A stretch of 19,735 nucleotides of DNA from JAXHUH01 sp034211175. Its GTDB lineage: Bacteria > Actinomycetota > Acidimicrobiia > Acidimicrobiales > CAIXPF01. The stretch covers positions 1-19,735 of the forward strand of contig JAXHUH010000024.1 of the NCBI GenBank assembly GCA_034211175.1, written 5' to 3'. The notes beneath the pieces were generated by a model. That model saw only the letters and a list, made by a program, of their open reading frames with translations. It was not told the DNA's origin and did no database searches. Both the position numbers and the translations under genes were made by a program. Shown in pieces: positions 6,944 to 14,246 of this stretch; position 1 is the stretch's first letter; every line of letters starts with the position of its first letter.

Positions 6944-7480
6944 ATGGCCGATCTGACCGACGACCGAATCTCCGCCTACGCCGGCGCCGTCGTGGCCGTC
7001 GCCACGGCCGAGGGCCAGCTCTCGGAGGTCGAGGACGAGCTGTTCCGGTTCGCTCGCCTCTACGAGCAGAACGACGAGCTCCGCTCGACGTTGGCCGACA
7101 CGGCGATCCCGGCGCCCCGCCGTCAGCAGGTCGTCGAGGAGCTCCTCGGCGGCCGGGCCTCGAGCGCGACGACGGCGTTGCTGTCGATGATCGTGGGCCT
7201 GAACCGGGCCCCCTCCATCCCCGCCATCGTCGCCGCCGCCCTCGAGCGCAGCGCGGCCGCGTCCGACAAGCGGGTCGCCGAGGTCCGCTCGGCGGTGCCG
7301 CTCTCCGACGAGCAGGTGACCCGCCTCGAAGCGTCGCTCGCCAAGGCGATCGGCCACGCCGTCACGGTCAAGGTCGTCGTCGACCCCAACGTGATGGGCG
7401 GCATCGTCACCCAGATCGGCGACACCGTCATCGACGGGAGCGTCCGCTCCCGCCTCGGCAAGCTGCGCGAAGCGTTCTAG
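6944..7480 (+). CDS. atpH: F1Fo ATP synthase subunit delta
   Basis: A 178-residue protein from ATG 6944. The N-terminal helical domain (about 1-105), which binds alpha at the top of F1, is followed by the C-terminal domain with the family signature VDPNVMGGIVTQIGD and TVIDGSVRSRL (146-171). It starts one base after the b' stop, with no good ribosome binding site, so it is probably translated by coupling. A TTG at 6932 in the same frame would add four residues but has weaker support. Length agrees with free-standing delta subunits (about 177) and excludes the mycobacterial b-delta fusion. Confidence 0.94.
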   Translation: MADLTDDRISAYAGAVVAVATAEGQLSEVEDELFRFARLYEQNDELRSTLADTAIPAPRRQQVVEELLGGRASSATTALLSMIVGLNRAPSIPAIVAAALERSAAASDKRVAEVRSAVPLSDEQVTRLEASLAKAIGHAVTVKVVVDPNVMGGIVTQIGDTVIDGSVRSRLGKLREAF

Positions 7481-7501
7481 GTCCCGGAGAGATCAGAGAT
7501 C

Positions 7502-9127
7502 ATGGCTGAGCTGACGATCAACACCGCCGACATCACCGCGGCGATCTCGAAGAGCCTCGAGGGCTTCAAGCCGAGTGTCGAGCAGGTCCGCGTCGGGCGC
7601 GTCACCGAGGTCGGTGACGGCATCGCCCGCATCTCCGGTCTGCCGAACGCAGCGGTGAACGAGCTCCTGGAGTTCGAGGACGGCACGGTGGGCCTCGCCC
7701 TCAACCTCGAGGAGGAGTCCATCGGCTGCGTGGTCCTCGGCGATGTCGACGACATCGAGGAGGGCCAGACGGTCAAGGCGACCGGCGAGATCCTCTTCGT
7801 GCCGGTGGGCGACGGCCTCCTCGGCCGCGTCGTCGACGCGCTGGGCGAGCCGATCGACGGCAAGGGCGACCTCACCGACGTCGTCCAGCGCCGGACCGAG
7901 ATCCAGGCGCCCGGCATCATGGGCCGCAAGCCGGTGCACGAGCCGATGCAGACCGGGATCAAGGCGATCGACTCGCTGATCCCGATCGGCCGGGGCCAGC
8001 GGGAGCTGATCATCGGCGACCGCAAGACCGGCAAGACCACCATCGCCGTCGACACGATCCTGAACCAGAAGGGTCTCGGCGTGAAGTGCATCTACGTGGC
8101 GATCGGGCAGAAGGCCTCGACCGTCGCGCAGACGGTGGAGACGCTGCGCGAGCACGGCGCCCTCGACTACACGGTCATCGTGAACGCGGCGGCCTCGACG
8201 CCGGCGCCGTTCAAGTACCTCGCCCCCTACGCCGGCTGCGCCATGGGCCAGCACTGGATGGACAACGGCGAGCACGCGCTGGTCATCTACGACGATCTCT
8301 CGAAGCAGGCCGAGGCGTACCGGCAGATGTCGCTGCTGCTGCGGCGCCCGCCGGGACGTGAGGCCTACCCCGGCGACGTGTTCTACCTCCACAGCCGTCT
8401 GCTCGAGCGGGCCGCCAAGCTGAGCGACGAGCGCGGCGCCGGCTCGCTGACCGCCCTGCCGGTCATCGAGACCAAGGCCGGCGACGTCTCGGCCTACATC
8501 CCCACCAACGTGATCTCGATCACCGACGGGCAGATCTTCCTCCAGGACGACCTGTTCAAGTCGGGTGTCCGCCCGGCCATCGACGTCGGCATCTCGGTGT
8601 CCCGTGTGGGCTCGGCCGCACAGATCAAGGCCATGAAGACGGCGGTCGGCACGCTCAAGTCGGACCTCCAGCAGTTCCGTGAGCTCGAGGCCTTCGCCTC
8701 GTTCGGCTCCGACCTCGACGCCGTGTCGAAGGCGCAGCTCGAGCGTGGTTACCGCCTCACCGAGCTGCTCAAGCAGGGCATCAACTCCCCGATGAAGGTC
8801 GAGGAGCAGGTCGCGACGCTCTACGCGGGTACCCGCGGCTACCTCGACGACATCGAGGTCGGCGACATCAACCGCTTCGAGCAGGAGCTGCTCGACTGGG
8901 TCACGACCCGCAACGGCGATCTGCTCGCGTCGATCCGTGACACCGGCAAGGTCGACGAGGACGCGCTCGACGCCGCGATCAAGGCGTTCGCCGAGCAGTT
9001 CGTGCCGGGCGAGGCGACCACGATCGCCCCGACCGAGACCGGCGCCGGCGCCAAGGGCGCCTCGAAGGTGGTCGACTCCGACCACACGCTGCCGGAGACC
9101 GAGCTCACCGACGACGAGGACGGCTGA
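7502..9127 (+). CDS. atpA: F1Fo ATP synthase subunit alpha
   Basis: A 541-residue protein from ATG 7502. An N-terminal beta-barrel (about 25-95) is followed by the nucleotide-binding domain with Walker A GDRKTGKT (172-179) and Walker-B strand VIYDD (261-265). The arginine finger is in GISVSRVGSAAQ (Arg368). The C-terminal helical domain ends near FAEQFVPGE (about 504). A further 37 residues follow, rich in Ala/Thr/Gly and then acidic, ending LTDDEDG. Canonical bacterial alphas stop near 502-513. Mycobacterial alpha has a tail of about 36 residues here that restrains ATP hydrolysis, so this one may also be regulatory. Alpha forms the non-catalytic sites of the alpha3-beta3 hexamer. Confidence 0.97.
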   Translation: MAELTINTADITAAISKSLEGFKPSVEQVRVGRVTEVGDGIARISGLPNAAVNELLEFEDGTVGLALNLEEESIGCVVLGDVDDIEEGQTVKATGEILFVPVGDGLLGRVVDALGEPIDGKGDLTDVVQRRTEIQAPGIMGRKPVHEPMQTGIKAIDSLIPIGRGQRELIIGDRKTGKTTIAVDTILNQKGLGVKCIYVAIGQKASTVAQTVETLREHGALDYTVIVNAAASTPAPFKYLAPYAGCAMGQHWMDNGEHALVIYDDLSKQAEAYRQMSLLLRRPPGREAYPGDVFYLHSRLLERAAKLSDERGAGSLTALPVIETKAGDVSAYIPTNVISITDGQIFLQDDLFKSGVRPAIDVGISVSRVGSAAQIKAMKTAVGTLKSDLQQFRELEAFASFGSDLDAVSKAQLERGYRLTELLKQGINSPMKVEEQVATLYAGTRGYLDDIEVGDINRFEQELLDWVTTRNGDLLASIRDTGKVDEDALDAAIKAFAEQFVPGEATTIAPTETGAGAKGASKVVDSDHTLPETELTDDEDG

Positions 9128-9130
9128 GCC

Positions 9131-10123
9131 TTGCCGGGTGCCGAGGAACGTCAGCTCAAGCGGCGGATCACGACCGTCCAGGCGACGAAGAAGATCACGC
9201 GTGCGATGGAGCTCATCGCCGCCAGCCGGGTCGTCCGGGCGCAGCAGCGGGCCCAGGCGGCCCGCCCCTACGCCCAGCGCATCACCGGCGTGATCGAGGA
9301 TCTCGCCGCCAGTGGCACGAACGTCGAGCACCCGCTGCTGGTCGAGCCGGAGTCGGTCGAACGGGTCGCCTACGTCGGCATCACGTCCGACCGCGGCATG
9401 GCCGGCGCGTTCAACGTCAACGTCATCCGCCGCGTGGAGCGCGAGCTGCAGGCCGGACGGCGGCGCGGTGAGGACGACGCGCTGGTCCTGATCGGCAAGA
9501 AGTCCCACAGCTACTTCCGGTTCCGCGAGTACGAGCTCGAGTCGGCGTACGAGGGCATGAGCGACACGCCCACCTACGCCCAGGCCCGCGAGGTGGCCGA
9601 GCACATCACCGAGCTGTTCACGTCGGGCACCGTGCAGCGGGTCATGCTCTGCTACACGGAGTTCGAGTCGATCAGCCGCCAGCGTGTCGTGCTGCGCCGG
9701 TTCCTCCCGCTGGAGCCCGGCCTCGGGGCCGGCGGCGGCGAGGCGGAGGCGTTGGCCGAGTTCGACTTCGAGCCGTCACCCGAGGCGGTGCTCACCGCCC
9801 TGTTGCCCCGCTACGTCGAGGCCCGCCTGTTCTCGGCGCTCCTCGACAGCGCAGCGTCGGAGCACGCCAGCCGCCAGCGGGCGATGAAGTCCGCGACGGA
9901 CAACGCCGAGGACATGATCACCCGACTCAGTCGGCGCCTCAACCGGGCTCGTCAGGACGCCATCACGACCGAGATCATGGAGATCATCGGTGGCGCCGAG
10001 GGCCTCAAGGAGGACGAGACCGAGGACACGGACCTCCTGCTCGACCGCCTGATGCCGGACCACCTCTTCCCGCAGGCGCTCGACCACATCGCCCGCAGTC
10101 ACACATCGCACGGGGGCTCGTGA
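9131..10123 (+). CDS. atpG: F1Fo ATP synthase subunit gamma, with C-terminal extension
   Basis: A 330-residue rotor shaft from TTG 9131, three bases after the atpA stop. The start is supported because the predicted N-terminus (PGAEERQLKRRITTVQATKK) aligns with the usual gamma start. The N-terminal helix carries TKKITRAMELIAASRVV (19-35), the Rossmann-like middle has TSDRGMAGAFN (85-95), and the C-terminal helix contains MKSATDNAEDMI (252-263) and DAITTEIMEIIGGAEGL (276-292). Gamma normally ends there. This protein continues for 38 residues, first acidic (KEDETEDTD), then LLLDRLMPDHLFPQALDHI and a His/Ser/Gly end. Codon usage stays GC3-rich, so it looks coded rather than a late frameshift. The extension would emerge at the crown of the hexamer. 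Confidence 0.95.
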   Translation: MPGAEERQLKRRITTVQATKKITRAMELIAASRVVRAQQRAQAARPYAQRITGVIEDLAASGTNVEHPLLVEPESVERVAYVGITSDRGMAGAFNVNVIRRVERELQAGRRRGEDDALVLIGKKSHSYFRFREYELESAYEGMSDTPTYAQAREVAEHITELFTSGTVQRVMLCYTEFESISRQRVVLRRFLPLEPGLGAGGGEAEALAEFDFEPSPEAVLTALLPRYVEARLFSALLDSAASEHASRQRAMKSATDNAEDMITRLSRRLNRARQDAITTEIMEIIGGAEGLKEDETEDTDLLLDRLMPDHLFPQALDHIARSHTSHGGS

Positions 10124-10160
10124 TGCCCTGCCGTACGCCCCGCATCTCGAGGAGCAGCTC

Positions 10161-11591
10161 ATGACCGTCACCGAGCCGCAGTTGAAGGAAGGCCGGATCG
10201 TTGGCATCTACGGCCCGGTGATCGACGCGGAGTTCCCGCCCGACGCCATCCCCGAGATCAACACCGCGCTCGAGTTCGACGTGATCACGGGCGAGGAGAC
10301 CACGGCCGTGCGGGCCGAGGTCGCCCAGCAGATCGGTCACAGTCGGGTGCGGGCCATCGCCCTGAAGCCGACGGACGGCCTGCGCCGCAACCAGCCCGTG
10401 CGCAACCTCGGCCGGGGCATCTCGGTGCCCGTCGGCTCCGCGACGCTCGGCCACATCTTCAACGTGATCGGCGAGCCGCTCGACGTCGAGTCGATCGGCG
10501 AGGTCGACGACCTGTGGGAGATCCACCGGTCGGCCCCCGACTTCGACACGCTCGAGCCGAAGAAGCAGATGTTCGAGACGGGCCTGAAGGTCATCGACCT
10601 GCTCACGCCCTACCTCCTCGGTGGGAAGATCGGCCTGTTCGGCGGCGCCGGCGTCGGCAAGACGGTGCTCATCCAGGAGATGATCAACCGCGTGGCCACC
10701 AACCACGGTGGTGTGTCGGTGTTCGCCGGGGTCGGCGAGCGCACGCGTGAGGGCACCGACCTCTTCCTGGAGATGGAGGAGTCGGGCGTGCTCGAGCGGG
10801 CCGCCCTGGTCTTCGGCCAGATGGACGAGCCCCCGGGCGTGCGCCTGCGGGTCGCCCTGTCCGCCCTGACGATGGCGGAGTACTTCCGCGACGTCCAGGG
10901 CCAGGACGTGCTGCTGTTCATCGACAACATCTTCCGGTTCGTGCAGGCCGGCATGGAGGTGTCGACCCTCCTCGGTCGCATGCCCTCCGCCGTGGGCTAC
11001 CAGCCGACGCTGGCCGACGAGATGGGCGAGCTCCAGGAGCGGATCACCACCACCCGGGGCCGGTCCATCACCTCGATGCAGGCCGTGTACGTGCCCGCCG
11101 ACGACTACACCGACCCGGCGCCGTTCACGTCGTTCACCCACTTCGACGGCACCACCGAGCTGAGCCGCGACATCGCCGCCCTGGGCATCTACCCGGCGGT
11201 GGACCCGCTGTCGTCGAGCTCGACGATCCTCGCCCCCGAGGTCGTCGGCGACCGCCACTACCGGGTCGCCCGTCGTGTCCAGGAGGTGCTCCAGCGGTAC
11301 CGGGAGCTCCAGGACATCATCGCCATCCTCGGTCTCGACGAGCTCTCCGAGGAGGACCGGATCACCGTCGCCCGGGCCCGCAAGGTCCAGCGGTTCCTGT
11401 CCCAGCCGATGAACGTGGCCGAGCCCTTCACCGGCCTGCCCGGTGTGACGGTCCCGGTCGACGAGACCGTCGACTCCTTCGAGGCCATCGTCACCGGTGA
11501 GCTCGACGACATGCCGGAGCAGGCGTTCCTGAACGTCGGCGGTGCCGACGACGTCCGCCGCAAGGCCGCCGATCTGCGCAAGCAGAGCTGA
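10161..11591 (+). CDS. atpD: F1Fo ATP synthase subunit beta (catalytic)
   Basis: A 476-residue catalytic subunit from ATG 10161, with GAGGAG six bases upstream. Walker A is GGAGVGKT (161-168), and the catalytic glutamate and following arginine are in GERTREG (Glu193, Arg194). The Walker-B strand LLFID ends at Asp255, and the rotor-contacting DELSEED motif (393-399) is exact. Other hallmarks are RMPSAVGYQPTLADEMG (273-289) and YVPADDYTDPAP (310-321). One small departure is VQAGMEVS (261-268), where most betas have Ser in place of Met. Length and motifs show an intact enzyme. It lies 37 bases after atpG. Confidence 0.98.
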   Translation: MTVTEPQLKEGRIVGIYGPVIDAEFPPDAIPEINTALEFDVITGEETTAVRAEVAQQIGHSRVRAIALKPTDGLRRNQPVRNLGRGISVPVGSATLGHIFNVIGEPLDVESIGEVDDLWEIHRSAPDFDTLEPKKQMFETGLKVIDLLTPYLLGGKIGLFGGAGVGKTVLIQEMINRVATNHGGVSVFAGVGERTREGTDLFLEMEESGVLERAALVFGQMDEPPGVRLRVALSALTMAEYFRDVQGQDVLLFIDNIFRFVQAGMEVSTLLGRMPSAVGYQPTLADEMGELQERITTTRGRSITSMQAVYVPADDYTDPAPFTSFTHFDGTTELSRDIAALGIYPAVDPLSSSSTILAPEVVGDRHYRVARRVQEVLQRYRELQDIIAILGLDELSEEDRITVARARKVQRFLSQPMNVAEPFTGLPGVTVPVDETVDSFEAIVTGELDDMPEQAFLNVGGADDVRRKAADLRKQS

Positions 11592-11600
11592 GGTTCGCAC

Positions 11601-12002
11601 GTGACACTCCAGGTGGAGCTGGTCTCCCCCGAGAGCTCGCCGTTCTCGGGGGAGGCGGACATGGTCCTCGCCCGCACCATGGCGGGCGGTGACATCGCGT
11701 TCCTGAGCGGCCACGTGCCGTTCATCGGGGCGCTCGCCATCCACCCGGTCGAGATCGTCGAGCCCGGCGGCGCCCGGACCCGCATCGCGGTGCACCGGGG
11801 GTTCGTCGAGGTCGCGGACGACAAGGTGACGATCCTGTCGGACATGGCCGAGCTGCCCGACGACATCGACGTCGAGGCGGCACGCCAGGAGCTCGCGGCC
11901 GCCGAGGCGGCACTCGCCGCCGACGCCAACGACGACGCGGCGAAGGTCGCGAAGCGCCAGGCCGAGGTTCGCCTCGACGTGGCCGGCGCTGCCACGCTCT
12001 GA
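11601..12002 (+). CDS. atpC: F1Fo ATP synthase subunit epsilon
   Basis: A 133-residue protein from GTG 11601, nine bases after the beta stop. The N-terminal beta-sandwich (1-85) shows the typical VELVSPE, the GDIAFLSGHVPFIGAL region and VHRGFVEV. The C-terminal helical hairpin is at about 90-127. Epsilon couples gamma to the c-ring, and its C-terminal helices can inhibit ATP hydrolysis. At the start of the first helix, Bacillus epsilon has an ATP-binding motif I/L-D-x-x-R-A. Here the sequence is IDVEAARQ, with Ala where the Arg would be, so ATP sensing by this route looks weak. It is the last gene of the operon, followed by a hairpin. Confidence 0.95.
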   Translation: MTLQVELVSPESSPFSGEADMVLARTMAGGDIAFLSGHVPFIGALAIHPVEIVEPGGARTRIAVHRGFVEVADDKVTILSDMAELPDDIDVEAARQELAAAEAALAADANDDAAKVAKRQAEVRLDVAGAATL

Positions 12003-12021
12003 CCTCGCCGACCTCGTCCCG

Positions 12022-12055
12022 TTGACACCGCACCGTGCCCCTCTGTGGGTACGGT
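12022..12055 (+). promoter_or_regulatory. Promoter-like elements before the SGNH hydrolase gene
   Basis: A perfect TTGACA lies at 12022-12027. A TANNNT hexamer, TACGGT, lies at 12050-12055, nine bases before ATG 12065. The spacing of 22 is too long for a standard sigma-70 promoter, so the two may not work together. TACGGT alone is well placed for a near-leaderless transcript. The -10 lies inside the hairpin at 12029-12058, which could therefore also be an operator. Confidence 0.35.
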
Positions 12056-12058
12056 GTG
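12029..12058 (+). terminator. Hairpin after atpC: probable end of the atp transcript
   Basis: CACCGTGCCC (12031-12040) pairs with GGGTACGGTG (12047-12056) across a 6-base loop: ten base pairs with one G-T wobble, extendable by one further wobble and a C-G pair. It begins 27 bases after the atpC stop. It lacks a T tract, as GC-rich actinobacterial terminators often do. It also overlaps the putative -10 of the next gene, so an operator role is possible. Confidence 0.5.
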
Positions 12059-12064
12059 TGGCGA

Positions 12065-12799
12065 ATGCGTACAAGGTGGCAAACCGTCGCCGTCGTGGCG
12101 GGGATGTCGGGGTGGTTGACCGCAGCGTGTAGCGGGGGTTCGTCGGCGACGTCGACGACCACGACCGCCGTTGCCGAACCGGTGCGGATCATGGCCGTCG
12201 GCGACTCGATCACCGCCGGTGCCGAGTACTACCGGTACGACCTCCAGGACCTCCTCGACTCGGCGCGCTGCAACTACGACATGGTCGGGACGCAGACGGA
12301 CGCCGATCCCGTGGTCGACGGACGTACCTTCGACGCCGACCACGAGGGCTACGGCGGCTGGACAGCCGACGAGCTCGTGCCCGTTGCCGACGAGGCGTCG
12401 GCGGCGGAGGACCCGCAGGTCGTGCTCGTCCACGTCGGCACGAACGACCTGTACGGCGAGGAGACCCCCCGCTCGACCGCGGAGGACGTGCGCGACCTGC
12501 TGTTCGCGCTCCGGGGCAACCGCGCCGACGTGCAGATCCTGCTCGCCCAGATCATCCCGGGCACGGGCATCGAGCAGGCGGTCGAGGAGTACAACGCGCT
12601 GCTCGCCGGAGTGGCCGAGGAGTTCGACGATCCGGTCTCGCCGGTCACGCTCATCGACATGGCCGCCGGGTACGACGTGGCCGAGGACAACGGGCCCGAC
12701 GGGGTCCACCCCTCCGAGTCCGGGGCCCAGAAGCTGGCGCAGCGGTGGTTCGACGTGCTGCGCCCGGCGATCGCGCCGTCCTGCGATCCCGACCTCTGA
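12065..12799 (+). CDS. SGNH/GDSL-family hydrolase, predicted lipoprotein
   Basis: A 244-residue protein from ATG 12065. A signal peptide (MRTRWQTVAVVAGMSGWLTAA) ends in a lipobox-like TAAC with Cys22, followed by a Ser/Thr linker, so it is probably anchored on the outer face of the membrane. All SGNH blocks are visible: GDS with nucleophile Ser48, Gly98 in EGYGGW, GTND with Asn127, and DGVHP with Asp212 and His215. This is closest in pattern to carbohydrate-esterase-like SGNH enzymes, which remove acetyl or other acyl groups from polysaccharides. That would fit the neighbouring glycan genes, but the substrate is inferred. A GTG at 12035 in the same frame would add ten residues before the signal peptide and lies inside the hairpin, so it is rejected. 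There is no ribosome binding site before ATG 12065, which suggests leaderless translation. Confidence 0.85.
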   Translation: MRTRWQTVAVVAGMSGWLTAACSGGSSATSTTTTAVAEPVRIMAVGDSITAGAEYYRYDLQDLLDSARCNYDMVGTQTDADPVVDGRTFDADHEGYGGWTADELVPVADEASAAEDPQVVLVHVGTNDLYGEETPRSTAEDVRDLLFALRGNRADVQILLAQIIPGTGIEQAVEEYNALLAGVAEEFDDPVSPVTLIDMAAGYDVAEDNGPDGVHPSESGAQKLAQRWFDVLRPAIAPSCDPDL

Positions 12800-12876
12800 G
12801 CCCGGCCCCGACGGCCTCTCGGCCCGGCCCCGGCCGCCGTCACGGTGGCGGGGGCTTCGTCGTTGCCGGGCGCGAC

Positions 12877-12902
12877 GAGGGGCGGCCCGCAGGCCGCCCC
12901 TC
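12877..12902. terminator. Bidirectional terminator between convergent genes
   Basis: A perfect 11-base inverted repeat, GAGGGGCGGCC (12877-12887) and GGCCGCCCCTC (12892-12902), with a 4-base loop (CGCA). It lies between the ends of the plus-strand hydrolase and the minus-strand glycosyltransferase. There is no T tract on either side, but stem strength and position argue for termination of both transcripts. A weaker 7-pair hairpin lies at 12834-12851. Confidence 0.75.
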
Positions 12903-12934
12903 CGTTCGATCGATGTCGTGGCGGCCGGTGCCGC

Positions 12935-14128
12935 TCAGACCTGGTTGGCCGCCTCGGTGCCGGGCGCCGCGGGCAGCGGGGCGATCTCGTCGGTCGGGTC
13001 GCGGTCGTCGAGGAGTGCCTCGTAGACCGACCGCGTCCGATTGGTGATGCCCTCCCACGAGTACTCGTGGAGGACCCGGGCGGTCTGGCGCTGCGCCGCC
13101 GCGTTCTCACCCTCGGGGTCGGTGACCAGGGCCGTGAGCTGCTTGGTCATGTGCTCGATGTCGCCGGCGCGGAACACCCGGTGGCCCGGGCCGTCGGCGC
13201 CGACGACCTCGACGTGGGGCGGGATGTCGCTGACGGCGACCGGCAGGCCGTAGGAGATGCCCTCGAGGAGCGCGAGGGGCAGGCCCTCGAGCAGCGACGG
13301 CATGACGTAGCCCATGGCGTGGCGGAACAGGGAGTCGATCCCGTTGCCGTACACCGGGCCGGTGAGGATGACGCGGTCGTCGGCCTCGGCGAGGGAGTGG
13401 AGGCGCTCCACGTACTCGTCGGTGTGGCTCGAGCCGCCGATGATGGCGAGCTGCACGTCGGTCGGGACGTTGCGGTACGCCCGGATCAGCTGGTCGGCGG
13501 CCTTCTCCGGGACCAGGCGGCCGACCATGGCGAGGTAGCGGCCCGAGGTCAACCCGAAGTGCTCCGGCATCTCCTCGGGGGTGTAGGAGGCCGGCGCCTC
13601 ACGGGCGGCGACGCCGTTGGGGATGTGGACCGTCCGCCGGCCGAACTCCTCGAGGAACTCCTTCTGGAGCTGCTTGGAGACGGCGATGCCGGCGTGGGGG
13701 ACCTTCGCGGCGACCCAGGCGGCGAGGCCGAGGACGGCCCGCGCCGGGGGGCTCCACTTGGCCCGCTGGTCGTCGCGTCCCTGAATGGTGACGACGACCT
13801 TGGTCGTGGGCCGCAGGCGGGCGATCGGCGAGGCCAGGGTCGGCCCGAGGGCGTGGTAGTGCACGATGTCGTAGTCGCCCACGAGCGTGGCGATCGTCGC
13901 CACGACCGACTGCGACATGTTCCGCAGGTGCTTGCCACCGACGGCGGGCACGTACCGGAGGCGGATGCCGCGGTGGTAGCGCGGCATCTCCTCGCCCTTC
14001 TCCTTCCAGTTGAAGCAGGTCACGTCGTGGCCCTGCTCGACGAGTCGGGCGGCCACCTCCTCGACGGCCCGCTCGACCCCGCCATACCGGGCGGGAATGC
14101 TCTTCTGTCCGACCATGGCGATCCGCAT
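12935..14128 (-). CDS. GT4-family glycosyltransferase
   Basis: A 397-residue cytosolic glycosyltransferase with the GT-B fold, from ATG 14128 with AGGGGAG nine bases upstream. The N-terminal domain opens MRIAMVGQKSIPARYGGVER, with the acceptor-side glycine loop at 16-17. The C-terminal domain has MVGRLVPEKAAD (201-212, Arg204 and Lys209 for the donor phosphates) and the E-x7-E motif in SLLEGLPLALLEG (Glu281, Glu289), typical of retaining GT4 enzymes. The last roughly 20 residues are a polar tail. The opening resembles rhamnosyl/mannosyl-type transferases, but donor and acceptor cannot be read from sequence. It lies 118 bases downstream of the Wzz-like gene on the same strand and is probably co-transcribed. 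Role inferred: assembly of the surface polysaccharide repeat unit. Confidence 0.88.
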   Translation of the reverse strand: MRIAMVGQKSIPARYGGVERAVEEVAARLVEQGHDVTCFNWKEKGEEMPRYHRGIRLRYVPAVGGKHLRNMSQSVVATIATLVGDYDIVHYHALGPTLASPIARLRPTTKVVVTIQGRDDQRAKWSPPARAVLGLAAWVAAKVPHAGIAVSKQLQKEFLEEFGRRTVHIPNGVAAREAPASYTPEEMPEHFGLTSGRYLAMVGRLVPEKAADQLIRAYRNVPTDVQLAIIGGSSHTDEYVERLHSLAEADDRVILTGPVYGNGIDSLFRHAMGYVMPSLLEGLPLALLEGISYGLPVAVSDIPPHVEVVGADGPGHRVFRAGDIEHMTKQLTALVTDPEGENAAAQRQTARVLHEYSWEGITNRTRSVYEALLDDRDPTDEIAPLPAAPGTEAANQV

Positions 14129-14216
14129 GCGCCGCTACTCCCCTTCGTCTCCGCCGCAGAGACGCTCCGCCCGCCCTGTGGCGTTCGATCGCAGACTCCA
14201 CTCCGTTCGTTCTTGG

Positions 14217-14237
14217 CCCGGGTTCGTCCAGCCCGGG
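14217..14237 (-). other. Weak hairpin / repeated CCCGGG between the Wzz-like and glycosyltransferase genes
   Basis: CCCGGG occurs at 14217-14222 and 14232-14237, within a direct repeat of GCCCGGGT (14216-14223, 14231-14238). Because CCCGGG is self-complementary, the two copies can form a 6-pair stem in RNA. It lies just past the Wzz-like stop. It could be an intercistronic attenuation or processing site, but evidence is slight. Confidence 0.25.
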
Positions 14238-14246
14238 TGCGCTCCC

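Noticed and set aside
7493..9604. A 703-codon minus-strand open frame antisense to atpA and the start of atpG
   Set aside because: Low-complexity Asp/Arg/Leu/Val-rich translation without recognisable motifs; a mirror of GC3-biased coding on the other strand.
12035..12064. GTG 12035 as start of the SGNH hydrolase
   Set aside because: It lies within the hairpin and would put ten residues, including Cys and Trp, before an otherwise normal signal peptide starting at ATG 12065.
10005..12074. A 689-codon minus-strand open frame antisense to atpD and atpC
   Set aside because: Same reason: no motif, no ribosome binding site, fully explained by codon bias of the atp genes.
12801..12833. Repeated CCCGGCCCCG near the end of the SGNH hydrolase gene, considered as a repeat element
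   Set aside because: Two short copies in a GC-rich spacer; no more than expected by composition.
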